DNA of 64,000 nt from Polyodon spathula. Lineage: Eukaryota > Chordata > Actinopteri > Acipenseriformes > Polyodontidae. A model generated the notes under the pieces. The model did not search any database. It had not been told where the DNA came from and saw nothing but the letters and a program-made list of their open reading frames with translations. Location: positions 83,887,603-83,951,602 of the forward strand of contig NC_054535.1 in NCBI RefSeq assembly GCF_017654505.1, read 5' to 3'. Below, one piece after another: positions 25,405 to 39,000 of the stretch. Position numbers and translations under genes: made by a program. The first letter of the stretch is position 1. Every line of letters starts with the position of its first letter.

Positions 25405-27034
25405 TTATGAGTAACACTGCTCCAAATCCTCCCCTAGCAATCTGAAGGAAATGCCAAAGGTGTCCTGACTGTTCACACTTGTACACTTGCTGGAATGAGA
25501 ATGGCACACCTGATTGTCCTTCTTATATACACTCTCGGCAAAATCTGAGAGAGTTCTGCGTTTGCGGGTCTGAGGTCTTTCCTGTGCCTTGAGTGTTTGA
25601 CAGCTGGTGTGTAAGTTGAAGGAGTTTTCTGTTGCTCCAGCGCAATTACTTTTGAAACCTCCAGTGAGAAGAGGTGTGCTGTGCATTAGTCCACCCACCC
25701 TGCCATGAGGTTGAGAGAAATAGCTGTTGAGTCTGCTGATTGTGGTGCATTTCAATTTCAATCATCAAGGGAAATTTGGTCTGAGACAATTAACATCTCA
25801 TTGACAAGGGTTGCTGTGTTGAAACCCAGTGGGTTTTTTTAGAATTCACAAGAGTTACATATGCTTTAACTTGAGCCCTCATGAAAATATGTAACAAATT
25901 GGAGATGTGTGTATTCAAGTTTAACATCTGGCATCTAGCACTTGAGAGCTTTGTTGAGTGCCTCTTTTAGATTGCTTTTATATTTTTGTTTTCTTTATCA
26001 AAAATGTAGAAATCAATTTAGTAGCATGCGTTTAATTATTAATGCATTAGAAAATTCCTAATTAAGTCTCTATTGGTAACTTATACAGATCGAATACATA
26101 CTCCTGCATGGTTCATGGATTTTCTACATATGCCGTCAGACTGTAGCTAATTAGAAAGAAAACATTTGTGTCATATATATTTTGTTAGTGGCCAAAGAAG
26201 GGTCGGTGTTAACCGTAAAGAGATGTTTAAATAATTTATAAACATAATGAAAGAACCACAATGCACATCTCATATTAACGTCAGGTCCTTCATGTATTGA
26301 GGTGGCCATGGAGAGATGACATTTCTGGGATATAGCTGAGGTAAGTGTAAACAGGAGCTTTAAGTAATAAGAATATGTTCTAACCAATCAACCCTGATTC
26401 AGCTTTGATCTGACTTGTAAGTGTAAACGTAGTCTTGTCAGGATAAAATTAAGCATCTTCTGCTAGTAGCCTTAAAGAAAAAACATTAAACAAAGTGTAA
26501 AATGACACCCCTTTGAAAGTTAAATTAATCATTTTTAATTATTGAGTTCCAAAAATTCTTTCACTGTAAGTAGTTGGGGTTGGTAAATTTGAAAGACTCA
26601 AAGTAACAGCTAAGGTTAAAATCTGCAAGCAAACAGAATGCTGTTAAAAGTTTTTTTTTTTTTTCTGCACTAAAATGAATGTTCTTGTGAGGGAGTAACA
26701 TATTCTATTTGTATTAGATTTATCAGTACCATTTATCACAGGCAAATGGTACTGATCCTTTCTTTATAGGCAGTATAATAGCTCAGCATACCAGCCCACA
26801 TGAGTGCTCACAGTCCACAATGTGAAAAAAGGATTCACTCTGAATAATTTTCTGCTTTACAATTGTTTTTGTTAGTGGCATTGGGCAGGTAGGAAAAGAT
26901 GAAGAGGATGCTGTTGCTTTTTTTTTCATTTTTGTGTTCAATTAGCTATAACTGCTAAATAAAGCACAGAACAGCCTTGTAAGGACACAAAAGCCACTCT
27001 ACATGAAGAGAAATATATACAAAGGAAATGTACA
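25405..27034. other. Unassigned sequence with one hairpin
   Basis: A 118-codon minus-strand frame at 25405-25761 has no ATG start near its beginning and no motif I recognise; it is discussed as a finding. A 13-bp-arm hairpin lies at 26722-26756. Nothing else is identifiable. Confidence 0.4.
26722..26756. repeat. 13-bp perfect inverted repeat, 9-nt loop
   Basis: ATCAGTACCATTT and AAATGGTACTGAT flank the loop ATCACAGGC. The compact shape would fold well as RNA, but no transcript evidence is available from the sequence. Confidence 0.85.
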
Positions 27035-27519
27035 TGTGATGGGTACAACCCTCTGTGTATTTAGTTTGTTTAGTTTGTTTTGTATTATTATGTAAATGTA
27101 CGGTTTTGTGTTTTACACAATGTTTTGTTATTGTTGTTTTACAGCACAGATGTGGTTAAAATTCCCCATCCATGTTAAACTCGTACAGAATGTGACCATC
27201 TCCAGATGGATTAATTTATTACTAATCTGGAGACGGTCACATGTATAAAATGTGTGTCAGAGGTGGAACGAAAGAGAATTGGATCCAGAAAGGTACATTT
27301 AAAATAACAATTACTACACATGCTGGCTTTACACCAGCACGGTACTTGTTATTTTATTTACCTGTTTGTTTTGTTTTTGTTTTGGGTTCAGTGTTTTGTT
27401 TCTGTTTTGTTTAAATCTTTTATTTGTTTAATAAAACTCACGCATCGGTGCTTCATACCCCAGTACTGTGTGTCTCTGCATTTCCTGGTCTGACATCACT
27501 CCAAGCCGTCTCTGTTACA
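27035..27519 (+). mobile_element. Solo LTR, 485 bp
   Basis: The unit starts TGTGATGGGTACAACC and ends TCTCTGTTACA. The flanking pentamers are GTACA (27030-27034) and ATACA (27520-27524), a 5-bp target duplication with one change. TATAAAA at 27244-27250 and AATAAA near 27431 fit a promoter and a polyadenylation signal in the right order, and the tail after the polyA signal is GT-rich. Upstream of the TATA box is a 16-nt hairpin (arms 27192-27207 and 27225-27240, one mismatch). There is no internal region or second LTR, so this is the product of LTR-LTR recombination. Confidence 0.75.
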
Positions 27520-30133
27520 ATACAATAAACTGTTTTAAAGCCACGTTCTACAGCTCAAGCAGTTAACAATGCTACACATACATTCCAAGATGCCAAGTAT
27601 TTGACAACTAAATACAAAAGTACTATTCAATCACATTACATTACAAAAGACCCAACTGGTATTGTATGATCTTTTGCTACCTTTCAAGTAAACAATGCCA
27701 ACAATCAATATGGGGTGTTTTTACTGATATATAATTGCGTTACCCATAACATTATTATTATGCTTGTTAAGTATAATTGCTTTGCCCCGTTCCATAACTT
27801 TCCAGAACAGTCTGTATGACAGGGCTGTAGGACAGTGTGTATGAGGAAAAGTTGAGATAAGTAGAGGTGAAGAGACTGAGACTGAACGCTGAGGTCTTAT
27901 ACCATTCTGTGTATGTCAATATCAATATATAACCCCTATATAGAAACTCTTATTATTGTTTATAATCTTAGAAAACTTGTATTTAGTTTACTGGTACTTT
28001 CATTCAAATGAGAGAAAATATGTATTTGTCTTTCACATGTAAGAGTTTCTTATCCAATGTAAGCTGACCAATGACTAACATCACAATTTAAATACCAGAA
28101 CACTAGTGTAGATTGTGTAGAAATATGTAAACACTATTAGTTCTGATGCAGGCTACAATACAGTACAGACTGGTAGACTACTATCCAGAGGTCACTGGAA
28201 ATTAGATGAACAACAGAAAAATACATATAGTTCCCTAGTTCCAAAAGGTACTTTAAAAAGATTTTGCCATCCACAGTTTTAATTGAGTTCAAACCAGCTC
28301 AGCAACATGCATATCTTCTGTTGTGGCATTCATATTTGATTGGTGATAAAACAGAAAATAAGAATTAGAATTGCCATGAGACCCAGGTGAGATATTCGTA
28401 TGGCACTAAAATAGTTTTCTATTTTATTTGTATTTACAAGTCATTGAAGTCACGGCACTTCTGTTTTTGTTTAGTTTGTTTTACAAATTCCTCTGCATAA
28501 TTAAATGAGTAGAGTGTACTATCTGTGGTTGTATCGGTTGTTGGGGTAGGTATTTCCAGTTGGTTCAGTGTTTTTGTTCTTTGCAACATGAACATTCCAG
28601 TGCACTTAATAATTAGCAGGAGCCTTCATTGTATATTCGCAGAAGAATGCAAGTAAATTCAGAGTAATCAGATATGGCTGTTAATAAGATTCACATCACT
28701 GAAATTATATTTTGCTCTACCTTCTATTAATAATTATTAATAAATTGGTGTTGCCAGCAAAGATTAATTTACAATCCGAGATGCAAAGTAAATTAACTAA
28801 CAACAAAATAAATTAATTAAGCCATGAGTAGAAGGATGTTTAATTTGAGCTAAACATCGGTCTATCTTAGATATAGTGTATTGTTAAAATTCACTTGAAA
28901 ACATTGCTGTGTGCAACTGTTTTATTATGAATAACTGAATACTAAATATTTTTTTAGATTTTAATGTCTGGTAGTCGGTTATGGCTGCCATCTTGTATTG
29001 GCACATGTAGCAGATACTATGATGTCCACAAAAAAAGTTACATAGATATTGGAAGTACAGTTTGGTCTACGACCATTGATACAATACAAGATAAAAGGGA
29101 AGTCTCAATCAACAAAGACATTATTATAAGTGTTTCGAAATGTATTGCATAACCCTTGTGAAATAAACACAACACAGATCATTCCGAAACTTCAACAAGG
29201 GCAACAATACAATCTTTTCATTTTGTCCTTGGGATTTAGAAAGCACTGAATATGTTGGTCATTGATGTGAATTTCTTTATACATATATGATAAGAACAAA
29301 CCCCAATAATTAAACATGAAACTATTATACTGTATCAAGTAGTCTTTTTGAAATTGAACAAATATGCGTTTTTTACAAAAAAAAATTCTACATATTGTTG
29401 AAATAACCTTTAATGTACACACTCATATCTCACTTTCTCCCACTTTCTCTCTTTCTACCTTTTCTTATTCACACCTTTAGATATCAATTTAAGGGATTCA
29501 CTCATGTATGAAATGTCAACCCCTTTGCGATCTAACATCCCCTACTAATTATAATTTGTCCTTTTACTGAAATTACACACATGCAAAATTATTACTAAAT
29601 TACTATTTAATGAGTCATAAAAAAAGGTTTGCATAAAAGGATCTGCAGATAAAACCTGGCACCTTATCTACATTGATAATTGTAAAAAAAAGCCCTATGC
29701 CTGCTACAAATTCATGGTATAATTTACTTCAGGTAGCATAAAACACTTCTCTTCCACTGGATTGTTTATCTCATGATTATGGCGTGAAATAGCCGAAATA
29801 AACACCTCCAAAGAGCTACCGTATCTAGGCAATTCAGTTGTTTTTATTTTTACAAACCGATAAACCTGAGTTTTGGCAATATATTTTAAATAATGTCAAT
29901 CACACACGATTCTTTTTCTACATAAACAAAATGGCCTTCAGAAGGCGGGCAGTGTGCAAAGACATTTCTACTGACCAATCATCAATTTTGTGGATTTATA
30001 CAATAGAATACACTTGTTAGAGTGATATTACTGGGATTGGCTGAAAAAAAAAAACTTTATAGTGTGATAGATACGTGGCCGGTAATTTGTTACTTCTCAC
30101 AATTCTCAGATTCAGCCTGCATCCAGAGTTCTA
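27520..30133. other. Unassigned sequence
   Basis: No gene, terminal repeat or tandem structure is visible. Confidence 0.45.
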
Positions 30134-30460
30134 CAGCTATGGCCAAAAGGATATGTGTCACTTAAAATTTTATGATTGAGACATCTTTTAAAAAAAAAAA
30201 AAAAAAAAAAAAACATATGAACATAATTGTGATCTTTTATCTAACATCATGTAATCAAAGAAACTACACAATTATATCATAAAAGTCTAGTGTAAGCCAT
30301 AATAGCAGTACAGTATTTCATGACATTTCTAAATGTCACATTTTTCATATTTTATTTGAACTTTGTTAACGTAATATTATTCAGCAGGTTTCATTCAACT
30401 AAACAAATAAAACAAAATGAGTCAATTCTACAGGTGATGCAAAACTTTTGGCCATAGCTG
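30134..30460. mobile_element. Tc1/mariner MITE, 327 bp (copy 1 of family)
   Basis: The ends CAGCTATGGCCAAAAGG and CTTTTGGCCATAGCTG are inverted and flanked by TA (30132-30133, 30461-30462). An A-run of about 24 lies inside near 30189-30212. Internal words such as AACATCATGTAATCAAAGAA and CCATAATAGCAGTACAGTAT are shared with the copy at 42440. No coding sequence is present. Confidence 0.85.
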
Positions 30461-32347
30461 TACATTGCCTGAATCCTAAATGTGGACATCCTCACTTCAA
30501 CACAGTAAGTTAACCTTTGTATGTGCACTAGTGAAACGTGCATACAATTTATTATAGAAACTGAAGATTGATGTGTTTGAGTAGTGTTTATTTTTAATAA
30601 ACGAAAATAGCCGATTTTTGCCAAATAATAATACAAATTGACATATTGACCAAGATTCATGTTCCTGTTACAAATCAGCAAATACAAATTATTCTTTATG
30701 GGTGGATTCAGGAATAATTCACTTCGACAGTTGTTTCCTGTAGTTCTAGACTTCAATTTGGCTGTCAGAGCATGGTGTGAGCAGCAGAAAAATCTTTCTT
30801 GACTGACTGCAGTGGGCATTGAGAACATCAGCAGTCAGAATAGTGAGTCTGAAGCCTCATTCTTCAGTGGTTACCAGCCCAGAGCAGGTACCTTGTACAG
30901 AATCAGTGAACTCTGCGCCTGTCAGACACAACATAGACCACATCATCTACTTATGTGGTGAGGCACCAGAAACAAACACCCTTTACAGCACCATTAGCTA
31001 TCACAGATGCATGAATGATGGATTTCAGATTATTTTTAGGTTGGCTGATGAAGCAATTTTAATAAATTCTGTACGGTACAGATATAAGTCTTGAGACACA
31101 GTGCTGACAAATTGTACTGTACAACGAGATAAACATTCTGAATACAATTTTGAATGTTTACCTCAAGTTCACTGCCCTTTAAAAAATAATTGCTATACAC
31201 CATCACTTGATAGAAAATGACCTTGAAATGTGACTTGTTCTATTTCTTTTGCATTTTATTATAAGATACTTCTATCTACACATTTTTGCTCTCTCTGCAG
31301 TAGTTGCCATAGTGATTGAATTTTTTTTTTGGTTTGTTATATTAGACTAGTTCCATTTCATAAACAACTGAAACTGAAATCAAAAGCAGAAGTGTATTGT
31401 GAAACAACCTACTTCAACAGAGCAATTTCATTGGTTTGAAAGGCAGTGGAGTCTCTGTCTGAGCTCGAGGTAAAACTGATTGGGTTTTGAATATTAAAAA
31501 TGGGATCAGAGACCAGTGAAGTAAAAACTAAAACAAAGAGTATGTCAACAAAATATTGAAAATATTTTACCATTTAAAATATTACATTTAATAAAAAGAT
31601 AAGATTAAATAGCAATAATGCTAGATTATCAAAGCTCTTTACTCCAAATTAGCCATACCATTAGCACAATTTTGTTTTATTTTGAAAAGTTAATAAAAAT
31701 TGGCATTTTGTATGCTATATGAGTACATACAAGTTTACTGGTCTGCTTTCGAAGTGGATTGATCTGTATACAGGTCTGTTGAAAGAGTTAAATCCAACTT
31801 GCCTACATTTCTAAGAAACTGCTTTAGCCTTCTGTTGAATAAAATGCTGCTGCAAAGCTTTTATCAAGGTTACTAATCTATTCCTATCTCTATGTGCCAG
31901 AAAGGGAGAAAGATATTTCCTCACGTTGGTTTTTACATTGGAATCAAATGTTGCCCAGAATCATGTGACTTCAAAGATAATTCCTTGTTGGGTCGGTCTC
32001 CTGTAGCTGTAGTACTAGTACAGCATATTCTTCATCATAAAACTTTATGAGTGTATATATTCCTTGCCATAAAGAAAACTATACTAGTTTAACAACCTGG
32101 AATTTGCAGATAATCAAATGCTCTATGTCTATAAAGTTTATTATGAACAGATTCTAATACTGTGGTACATGTATTCATATGGATAACTTCACCACAATAA
32201 CAAAAGTAGACACATCCGTTGTAACATTTAATGACTGCAAACCTATTTCTGAAAATATACTTACCAACTACAGTATAACAGTAAAAAAAAAGTATGCAAA
32301 AGTCAATGGTAATAATAAGAAATAAGTTATATACTCACATTTATATA
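30461..32347. other. Unassigned sequence
   Basis: A 91-codon plus-strand frame at 30819-31094 and a 145-codon minus-strand frame at 30391-30828 have no recognisable motif, and the latter runs into the MITE. I do not call genes here. Confidence 0.4.
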
Positions 32348-33938
32348 CAGTGCTTCGCAAAAGTATTCAGACCCTTCCTATGGTGTCCCATTTTGTGAAA
32401 TTGCAAAATGATGTATACACATTTTTTTTAAACTTAATATTTTATTAAAAACTTGAATGCTCAAACTGAAGACTTCTAAGGGTAAGATAAGTTACAGAAA
32501 GTGTCAGGAAAAACTAAAGAGAAAAAAACTGAAATATGTTGATTGCATAAGTATTCAGACACGTCAGTCAACTCAATATTTGGTGGAAGCACCTTTGGCA
32601 GCAATTACAGCTGCAAGTCTTTTTGGGTAAGTCTCTACCAGCTTTGTATACAGGCTTAGTGCAATTTGTGCTCATTCTTCTTGGAAGATTTGCACAAGCT
32701 CTCTCAAGTTGCTCGGGACAGCAGTTTTCAAGTCTTTCCACAGATTCTCAGTAGGATTCAAGTCAGAACTTTGACTGGGCCACTCAAGGACATTCACTTT
32801 CTTATTCTTAAACCACTCCAGTGTAGCTTTGGCATTGTGCTTTGAATCATTGCCCTGCTGAAAGGTGAATTTTCAGCCCAGTTTTAAGTCTTTAGCAGAA
32901 TGAAACAGGTTTTCCTCTAGTATTTGCCTGTACTTTGCCCCATCCATTTTAACTTCAATCTTAACAAGCTTTCCAGTCCCTGTTGAGGAGAAGCATCCCC
33001 ATAGCATGATGCCACCACCACCATGCTTGACTGTAGGGATGGTGTTGACTGGGAGATGTGCTGTGTTTGGTCTGCGCCAAACTTAACGTTTGGCATTTAG
33101 ACCAAAATGATCCAGTTTGGTCTCGTCTGACCACAACACCTTTTGCCACATTTTTGCAGGATCACTCAGGTGCTTTGTTGCAAACTCCATGTGGGCTTTG
33201 AGATGGCTTATTTTTAGTAAAGGCCTTCTTCTTGCAACCCTGCCATACAGGCTACTTTTGTGAAGTGTTTTGGATATTGTTGACTGATGCACATTTTCTC
33301 CCATCTCAACCATTGAACTCTGTAGCTCTTTCAAAGTTGTTGTTGGCCTCACAGTGGCATCTCTCACCAGCTTCCTCTTTGCCCGGCTGCTCAGTTTGGA
33401 GGGACGGCTTGATCTGGGCAGCGTCTGGGTGTTACAATGCACCTTCCATTGAGTAGACTGTGCTCATAGGGATATTCAGAGACTTTGATATTTTTGTACC
33501 CTTCTCCTGATCTATGCTTTTCAATGACTTTATCCCTGACTTGTTTTGAAAGCTTCTTGGTCTTCATGGTTGAGTGTTTGCTTGAAATTCACTGCCTGAC
33601 CAAGGAACCTCACAGAGACAGGTGTTTTTACTCTGAAATCATGAGAACCACTAATATTGCACACAGACAGAGGCCATTTAACTAATTGTGTGGCTCGTTA
33701 AGGTCATTTTGTGCACCTGAATTAATTTAGGTTTGCCACAGCAAAGGGTTTGAATACTTATGCAATCATGACTTTTCCATTTTTATTTCATATTAATTAC
33801 CTATTTACTTCTTTCTTTTTGTTTTTGCTTTGAATGTGTGGACCTATTAATTCCTACTTCAAAGTGTCATGACTGCAAGCTTTAAAGCAACAAAATGTGA
33901 AAACTGTGAGAGGGTCTGAATACTTTTGCAAGGCACTG
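32348..33938 (-). mobile_element. Tc1-B: Tc1/mariner transposon, inactive
   Basis: The element is 1591 bp long. Left end CAGTGCTTCGCAAAAGTATT and right end AATACTTTTGCAAGGCACTG are inverted, with TA on both sides (32346-32347, 33939-33940). The inner copy of the terminal word recurs near 32548 (GCATAAGTATTCAGAC) and 33757 (GAATACTTATGCAATC), giving IR/DR ends. The transposase lies on the minus strand. The family differs from Tc1-A and Tc1-C in its terminal sequence. Confidence 0.92.
32573..33567 (-). pseudogene. Tc1-B transposase with stop and lost catalytic Asp
   Basis: The ATG at 33567 opens MKTKKLSKQVRDKVIEKHRS; the first HTH is then disrupted by a frameshift near 33480. The segment 33442-33083 is open and holds the second HTH (LKELQSSMVEMGENVHQST) and the first catalytic Asp in LWSDETKLDHFG. 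It ends at a TAA in place of the usual Tyr of KRYVWR. Further on, the second catalytic motif QQDNDPKH has become QQGNDSKH, so the Asp is Gly. The Glu survives in NPTENLW. The frame ends AAKGASTKY and a stop at 32573-32575. Both the stop and the Asp loss would abolish activity. The second HTH here is a useful full-length comparison for Tc1-C. Confidence 0.9.
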
Positions 33939-35966
33939 TATCTGTAAATCACACATGACTGGAAAAGCAGTGTATCTCTTATCAAAAGAAACACAAAAAT
34001 TGTTTGGCTTTTATTTTTCAGAATGATTTAGTTGTGCTGCTGTAATCAGTTCCTCCTGGAATGTCCTGCTGACAAGAATTACATTTCTTTCCAACAACTT
34101 TCTTCCCGTATCTCTTTAAACTCCTCATTACCCATGCCTTGATCTTGTTTAAAAAACATGCTCGTCAGCTCCTGTTTGATGTTGGGTATCCAGGGTTGCT
34201 GAATTACCGCCAAGAGCCAAGGTACATGTGTGCCTGAACATTCCACTTACTACAGGCCATAAACTCACAACAGCCAGTTCTTGTTAATTTCAGGATCCCA
34301 GCTTGGTAGATACAGCCATCTGATACCTTCACTGCACAGACAACCAAGAGCACTGCCTCCACATTTCACTGCAGCTTAATTGGCATTTCAGACTTTGGAC
34401 CTCAGACTTCTATGAAACTAGCAAACAGAAAAGGCCTCTTCAGACACCCCCCTCCCCTTTCTGACTGGCAGATAAATTATTTTACTTATATATCAGATGA
34501 AAGCCCAACAGTGCAAAGCACCAATTTGAAGACCTAAATCCTGTAATTATTTGAGACAATCAACAGGAGCATGTCTATAAAATTAATGAAAAAATTACAG
34601 TCTGGATTATCAGTTTTAGTCAGTTCTCGTAATTAAAATGCAATTGTCTGATCCTGCCTAAATCAAGATTAATTAATCAAGTTTTGTTTGGAATAGGGTT
34701 GATTATAAAGTTTGGAATAGTGTTCATTATCAGAAATGATATGGCCAAACCAATACTAATATTGATCAACCACTGCTGACTGGCCTAATGACAGGTTTTA
34801 TTAACAAAAACTATGGGCCAGATTATCTTTTAAATCTTTTCTATTCAGAATATGTTTACCACAAACCACACATGATAAGAAACAACTATAGGCCCGGACT
34901 AATGATCATTGCTTTGCACATGCACAGTGGTTATATGGGTGTACTAAAGATGGCAAGAACGCAAAAAAAAGCGATTTGAGAGGTAGATCCAGGCAGAGAA
35001 GGAGTTGTAGGAGGAGGAGTGGGGAGGTGCATAACATAATGCCTTGAAAGGCAAGCTTTGCACAAAGGACACATGCGCATGTGATCACCATCTTGTCAAT
35101 GCTGAAATAATCCTACTACAGTAGTCTCCAGCTAAGAGAACACCTCTTGGAAGCAAACAAAGTGCTCTCATAGCTGAAAAGACAGAGTTAACCATCAGAC
35201 CCATTATGAATCAATAAATAAGTACATATTTATTACTTGTCATGACGCATTTCCATCAACATGAAATTAACTGAATAAGAGAAAAGCAATAGACAAGTGT
35301 ATGTTAATAAACTATAATAACAAAGTAACATACACACTAAATTATCACAGCACCTCTACACACGTTAAAAAAATGCAGCCACCGCTCTAGATTAATTATG
35401 CATACCTGCACAGGAGCAATAATCAAGACATGCACAACATTATTTAACAGAATGGTGAAGCAACTCACCAGAACTGGAAACACAAATTGCTCAGTGACTT
35501 GTGACTGATTCAGGTTTTTTTCAACAGCTTGAACAATTTCCAACTTTTTGTAGCATGAGAAATGGTGAGATGAGGTGCACTTATGGAAATCAGAATACAA
35601 AGCAAGTCAATGATATGATGGTGGTTCTGGAAAGATTGAATACACCAATCAGTATGCCTCAAAACACTTGTGATGATAAGTCACATTTTGAAAAGACTGA
35701 ATACATTATTTTAATTTCAGTTTGATGATGATGAGTTATCAGGTTACAAAACAGTACTGTATCCATTGAGAATGAACTGCTATCAGTGCCAAAAAGGTGT
35801 ATATTTAACCCATTGACACCTAAGCAGGATGACCATATATGGGCATCAATATGACCTCTTTGTGTTTTAGCACTTGGCAACCTTAAACCAGAAATTAAAA
35901 CTCAATATATCCACAGAAAGGCCTTACCTAGCTGTTTCCAATTATATAATGTATTGTGTTGTAGAA

Positions 35967-35968
<2 letters not shown>
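33939..35968. other. Unassigned sequence
   Basis: No gene is recognised. Open frames are short, and none carries a motif I know. Confidence 0.4.

Positions 35969-36040
<72 letters not shown>
35969..36040. repeat. (TA)n microsatellite
   Basis: About 36 TA units. Unlike the arrays at 2.1-3.2 kb and 22.8-23.4 kb, no LTR-like copy adjoins it. Confidence 0.95.
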
Positions 36041-36042
<2 letters not shown>

Positions 36043-39000
36043 GCATTATATAATTAGTATTTTGTACATTTATAGTAATGCAATGTTACAATTGCGAAAT
36101 CTTATGAGAATTTCAAATAAAAAAAATCTGATTTTAAATATCTTCTATCATTGAGGAGCTACAACACTTCATCCAAGTCATGGTCTGTATGACAACACAA
36201 CTGTATTTACAGGCTCTGTCAGCTATTTTATGGAAGTAGTCCAGGCTAAGCAAAACTTCAAAGTACATTGCCAAATCATATGTAAAACTTTTTAACCATG
36301 AAATATATTAATCAATACAAGTAAAAAATGCAGTTGTTTTTTATTAAAATTATTCAATTATGAAGAAAAAATTATATTCATATACAAACATTATAGAATT
36401 CAATAACCACAAGTAGCATTTTTTAAAAGTCTATAAAAAAAAAACTTACTATAACAATAACAACAGAATGTATATATAAAAAAAAATGAATTATAGTTTA
36501 AATGGCAACAGAGCAGTAAACCTAACAATATTGAACTACTGCAAGAAATGTATTCACCACTGTAAAGCAAACAAATAAATAAATGCATTTTATTATTGGC
36601 ATATAAATATAATGTACTGTAAATTTCCTGCCTCTCAATAATTTTGCATTATGAATAGAAAATCATATTTATATACAGAATTCAATATAACCATAAACAG
36701 CAAATCAACAATAACAACAAAAAAAGTCTAAAGTCTATAGATAAACGAACTATATGGTGATCATAAAGCATTAATCAAAAAGATAATGGGGTGATACAAT
36801 AAATGTGGCCACCACTGTAACCGCTACATATAGTACATTTGTGAATGTGGAAATAGCAGATCTTTGGGATATTTAGATGTTAGCCACATATTCATTTTCA
36901 TCTTCTAGAGTGGATCTTATTGAAAAGTAAACCAAACTCAGAAGGAAGGACATGGAACAATGTTGAGGATGCAATGAAAAACACCAGAGAAAAGGATCTG
37001 CCGTGTTTATACAGCAGCCTTTGAAAACAGTTAGTCCTCTCTTATTGAGTCTAATCTGGGTTTAGCCTGGGGGTTGATCAGCAGGGTTCCTCAAAGGTTA
37101 CCAGCACAGTCAAAAGCCTGTCAGAAGTGTTTCTTCTGTAGCTACTGTTGGCCTTAAAACAAAAATAAAAAAATAAATAAAAAAAACAGTTGTTTTTCTT
37201 TGTACTATGAATTGCATTATAATTTATATATTATTGTTATTTGTGGTAAATGTTTAAAAAATAAAATACTTCCTCACAATGTGAACATTGTAAGCACATA
37301 AACAAATAGGTTCAATTATTGTAGCATCTTGGCAGAGTTGGTCACAGTATTTCATTTTTTGAGTTGCCAATAATGTATTAATTGGTAGAAAAGATTGAGA
37401 GAAATTGTTTAGCTGTAAGCCTAAAAAACTGAAAATTTTATGACTGGTTCATAACTCAACTTTAAAAGTTGAACTTGTAAAGTAATTAATTTAGCTCTGT
37501 GTTTTTAAACAGTTAAAATTAGATGTATAGGAAGTAGCTAAAACTGTTGGATTTAACTTGCAGAATATAATAACATTTGACAGTAAGCATGGGTGTTCCT
37601 ATTGTGTGTAAAACTGTTTCATGTTTTATGTTGAACTTCACAAGCCTCTGGGTCCATTAGCATTTAGGTTTGTCAAGGAAAACAATTCAGTGCTGTTCTT
37701 AAGATATAAGACTTGTCAAAAGAAGTGCAGGTTTAGCATGTTGGGAAGCATTAGCCATCTCTTAAAGGCAGCAATAGTCAATTTAAGTCTACTTGAAGCA
37801 TTTGTAGAAAACAGACAAGCAGATGCCTCCTTGACAAGGATGGATGTTAGTATGTCTGCTAGCAGCCAACGGAAAATATGAGCTGTCATCTGGAAATGAC
37901 ATAGCCATTGAAAATCCGTTTGGATTAGTGCCATATCACAATGAGCAAACATTCTGTCTGCTGAAAGACGTGTGGCCCACCAAAGTGGTGTTAGACAATT
38001 AGCATTGCAGGAACTGCACTCATTCACAAGCAGGTCAAGGCATAAAGGGCAAGACAGGAGTTAACACATGGTTTCCTTTACCTTTTCTACTTTAATAATG
38101 AGGAGACTCAAAGGTTAGCCTAAATGACAGGAATAGAAGCTTTAAATGCCTCAAATCATTACTGCATTTTAGCATCACAGCTAGTTTGCTCAAATACACA
38201 ATTGTAAGCTTTGACTTTAATATACTTTATACACAATTGTGTTTAAAACCAACATTATTTCAGATTTAGTTTTTAAAGAAAGACCATTAAAATGAAACAA
38301 AATCATATTAGTTCCTGTTTGCTTTTTTTTCTGGTGTGAAACATGTTCTTGTCTTTTGAAGTTATGTACAACGTATTCCAGGTCATTTTGCTATTGATAC
38401 TTATTTTAAAATGCCAGACTATGGAATTTTTCCCATTATCTCTCATGCAGAGCAGTGTTATTTTTGATAGTGCTTCTCACGCTTTGATCTGGCTTTATTA
38501 TGGATTTCAGTTGCTAATCTAGTGCTCATTAACAACTTGAGGGTCCCTCTGGATTATGGGTGGTCTTGCAGAGTTTTTTCTTTTTTGTGTGCAATTTTAT
38601 TTGATTTGTTTCAAAGACACTCATTGTACATGTATGCATCGTTTTGATTACACTATGTAACACAATTTTTGTTCCTGGGTAGTAAGTGTTATTTCCTAAT
38701 TGCTTATTAGTGTTATTTTTGTATTTGTTTGGTTCTGGCTCTGTGTTAGGTTGAAGATGACTGTTTACAACATTCTCCTTTGTTTGTACTTCTGGCAGAA
38801 AAGAGGAAGATGCTTCAAAAACAACGGCTCTGTGTAAACTGGAGTTCATTGTTGATTTTCCTCCAATGCGTTTCATTGCCATTCTCTGATGAGTCCACTG
38901 GGTGGGTAGCAGTTAAACCCTTCAAATCTTGTCACTTTTGAGTGCCTGCCTCTAGCTTTGTGTTCAAAACATTTTTTGTTTGGCTGTAGGGTGAGGAATA

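Noticed and set aside
38529..38882. 117-codon minus-strand frame rich in Asn, Thr and Lys
   Set aside because: Composition follows the AT-rich base content; no motif and no exon signals.
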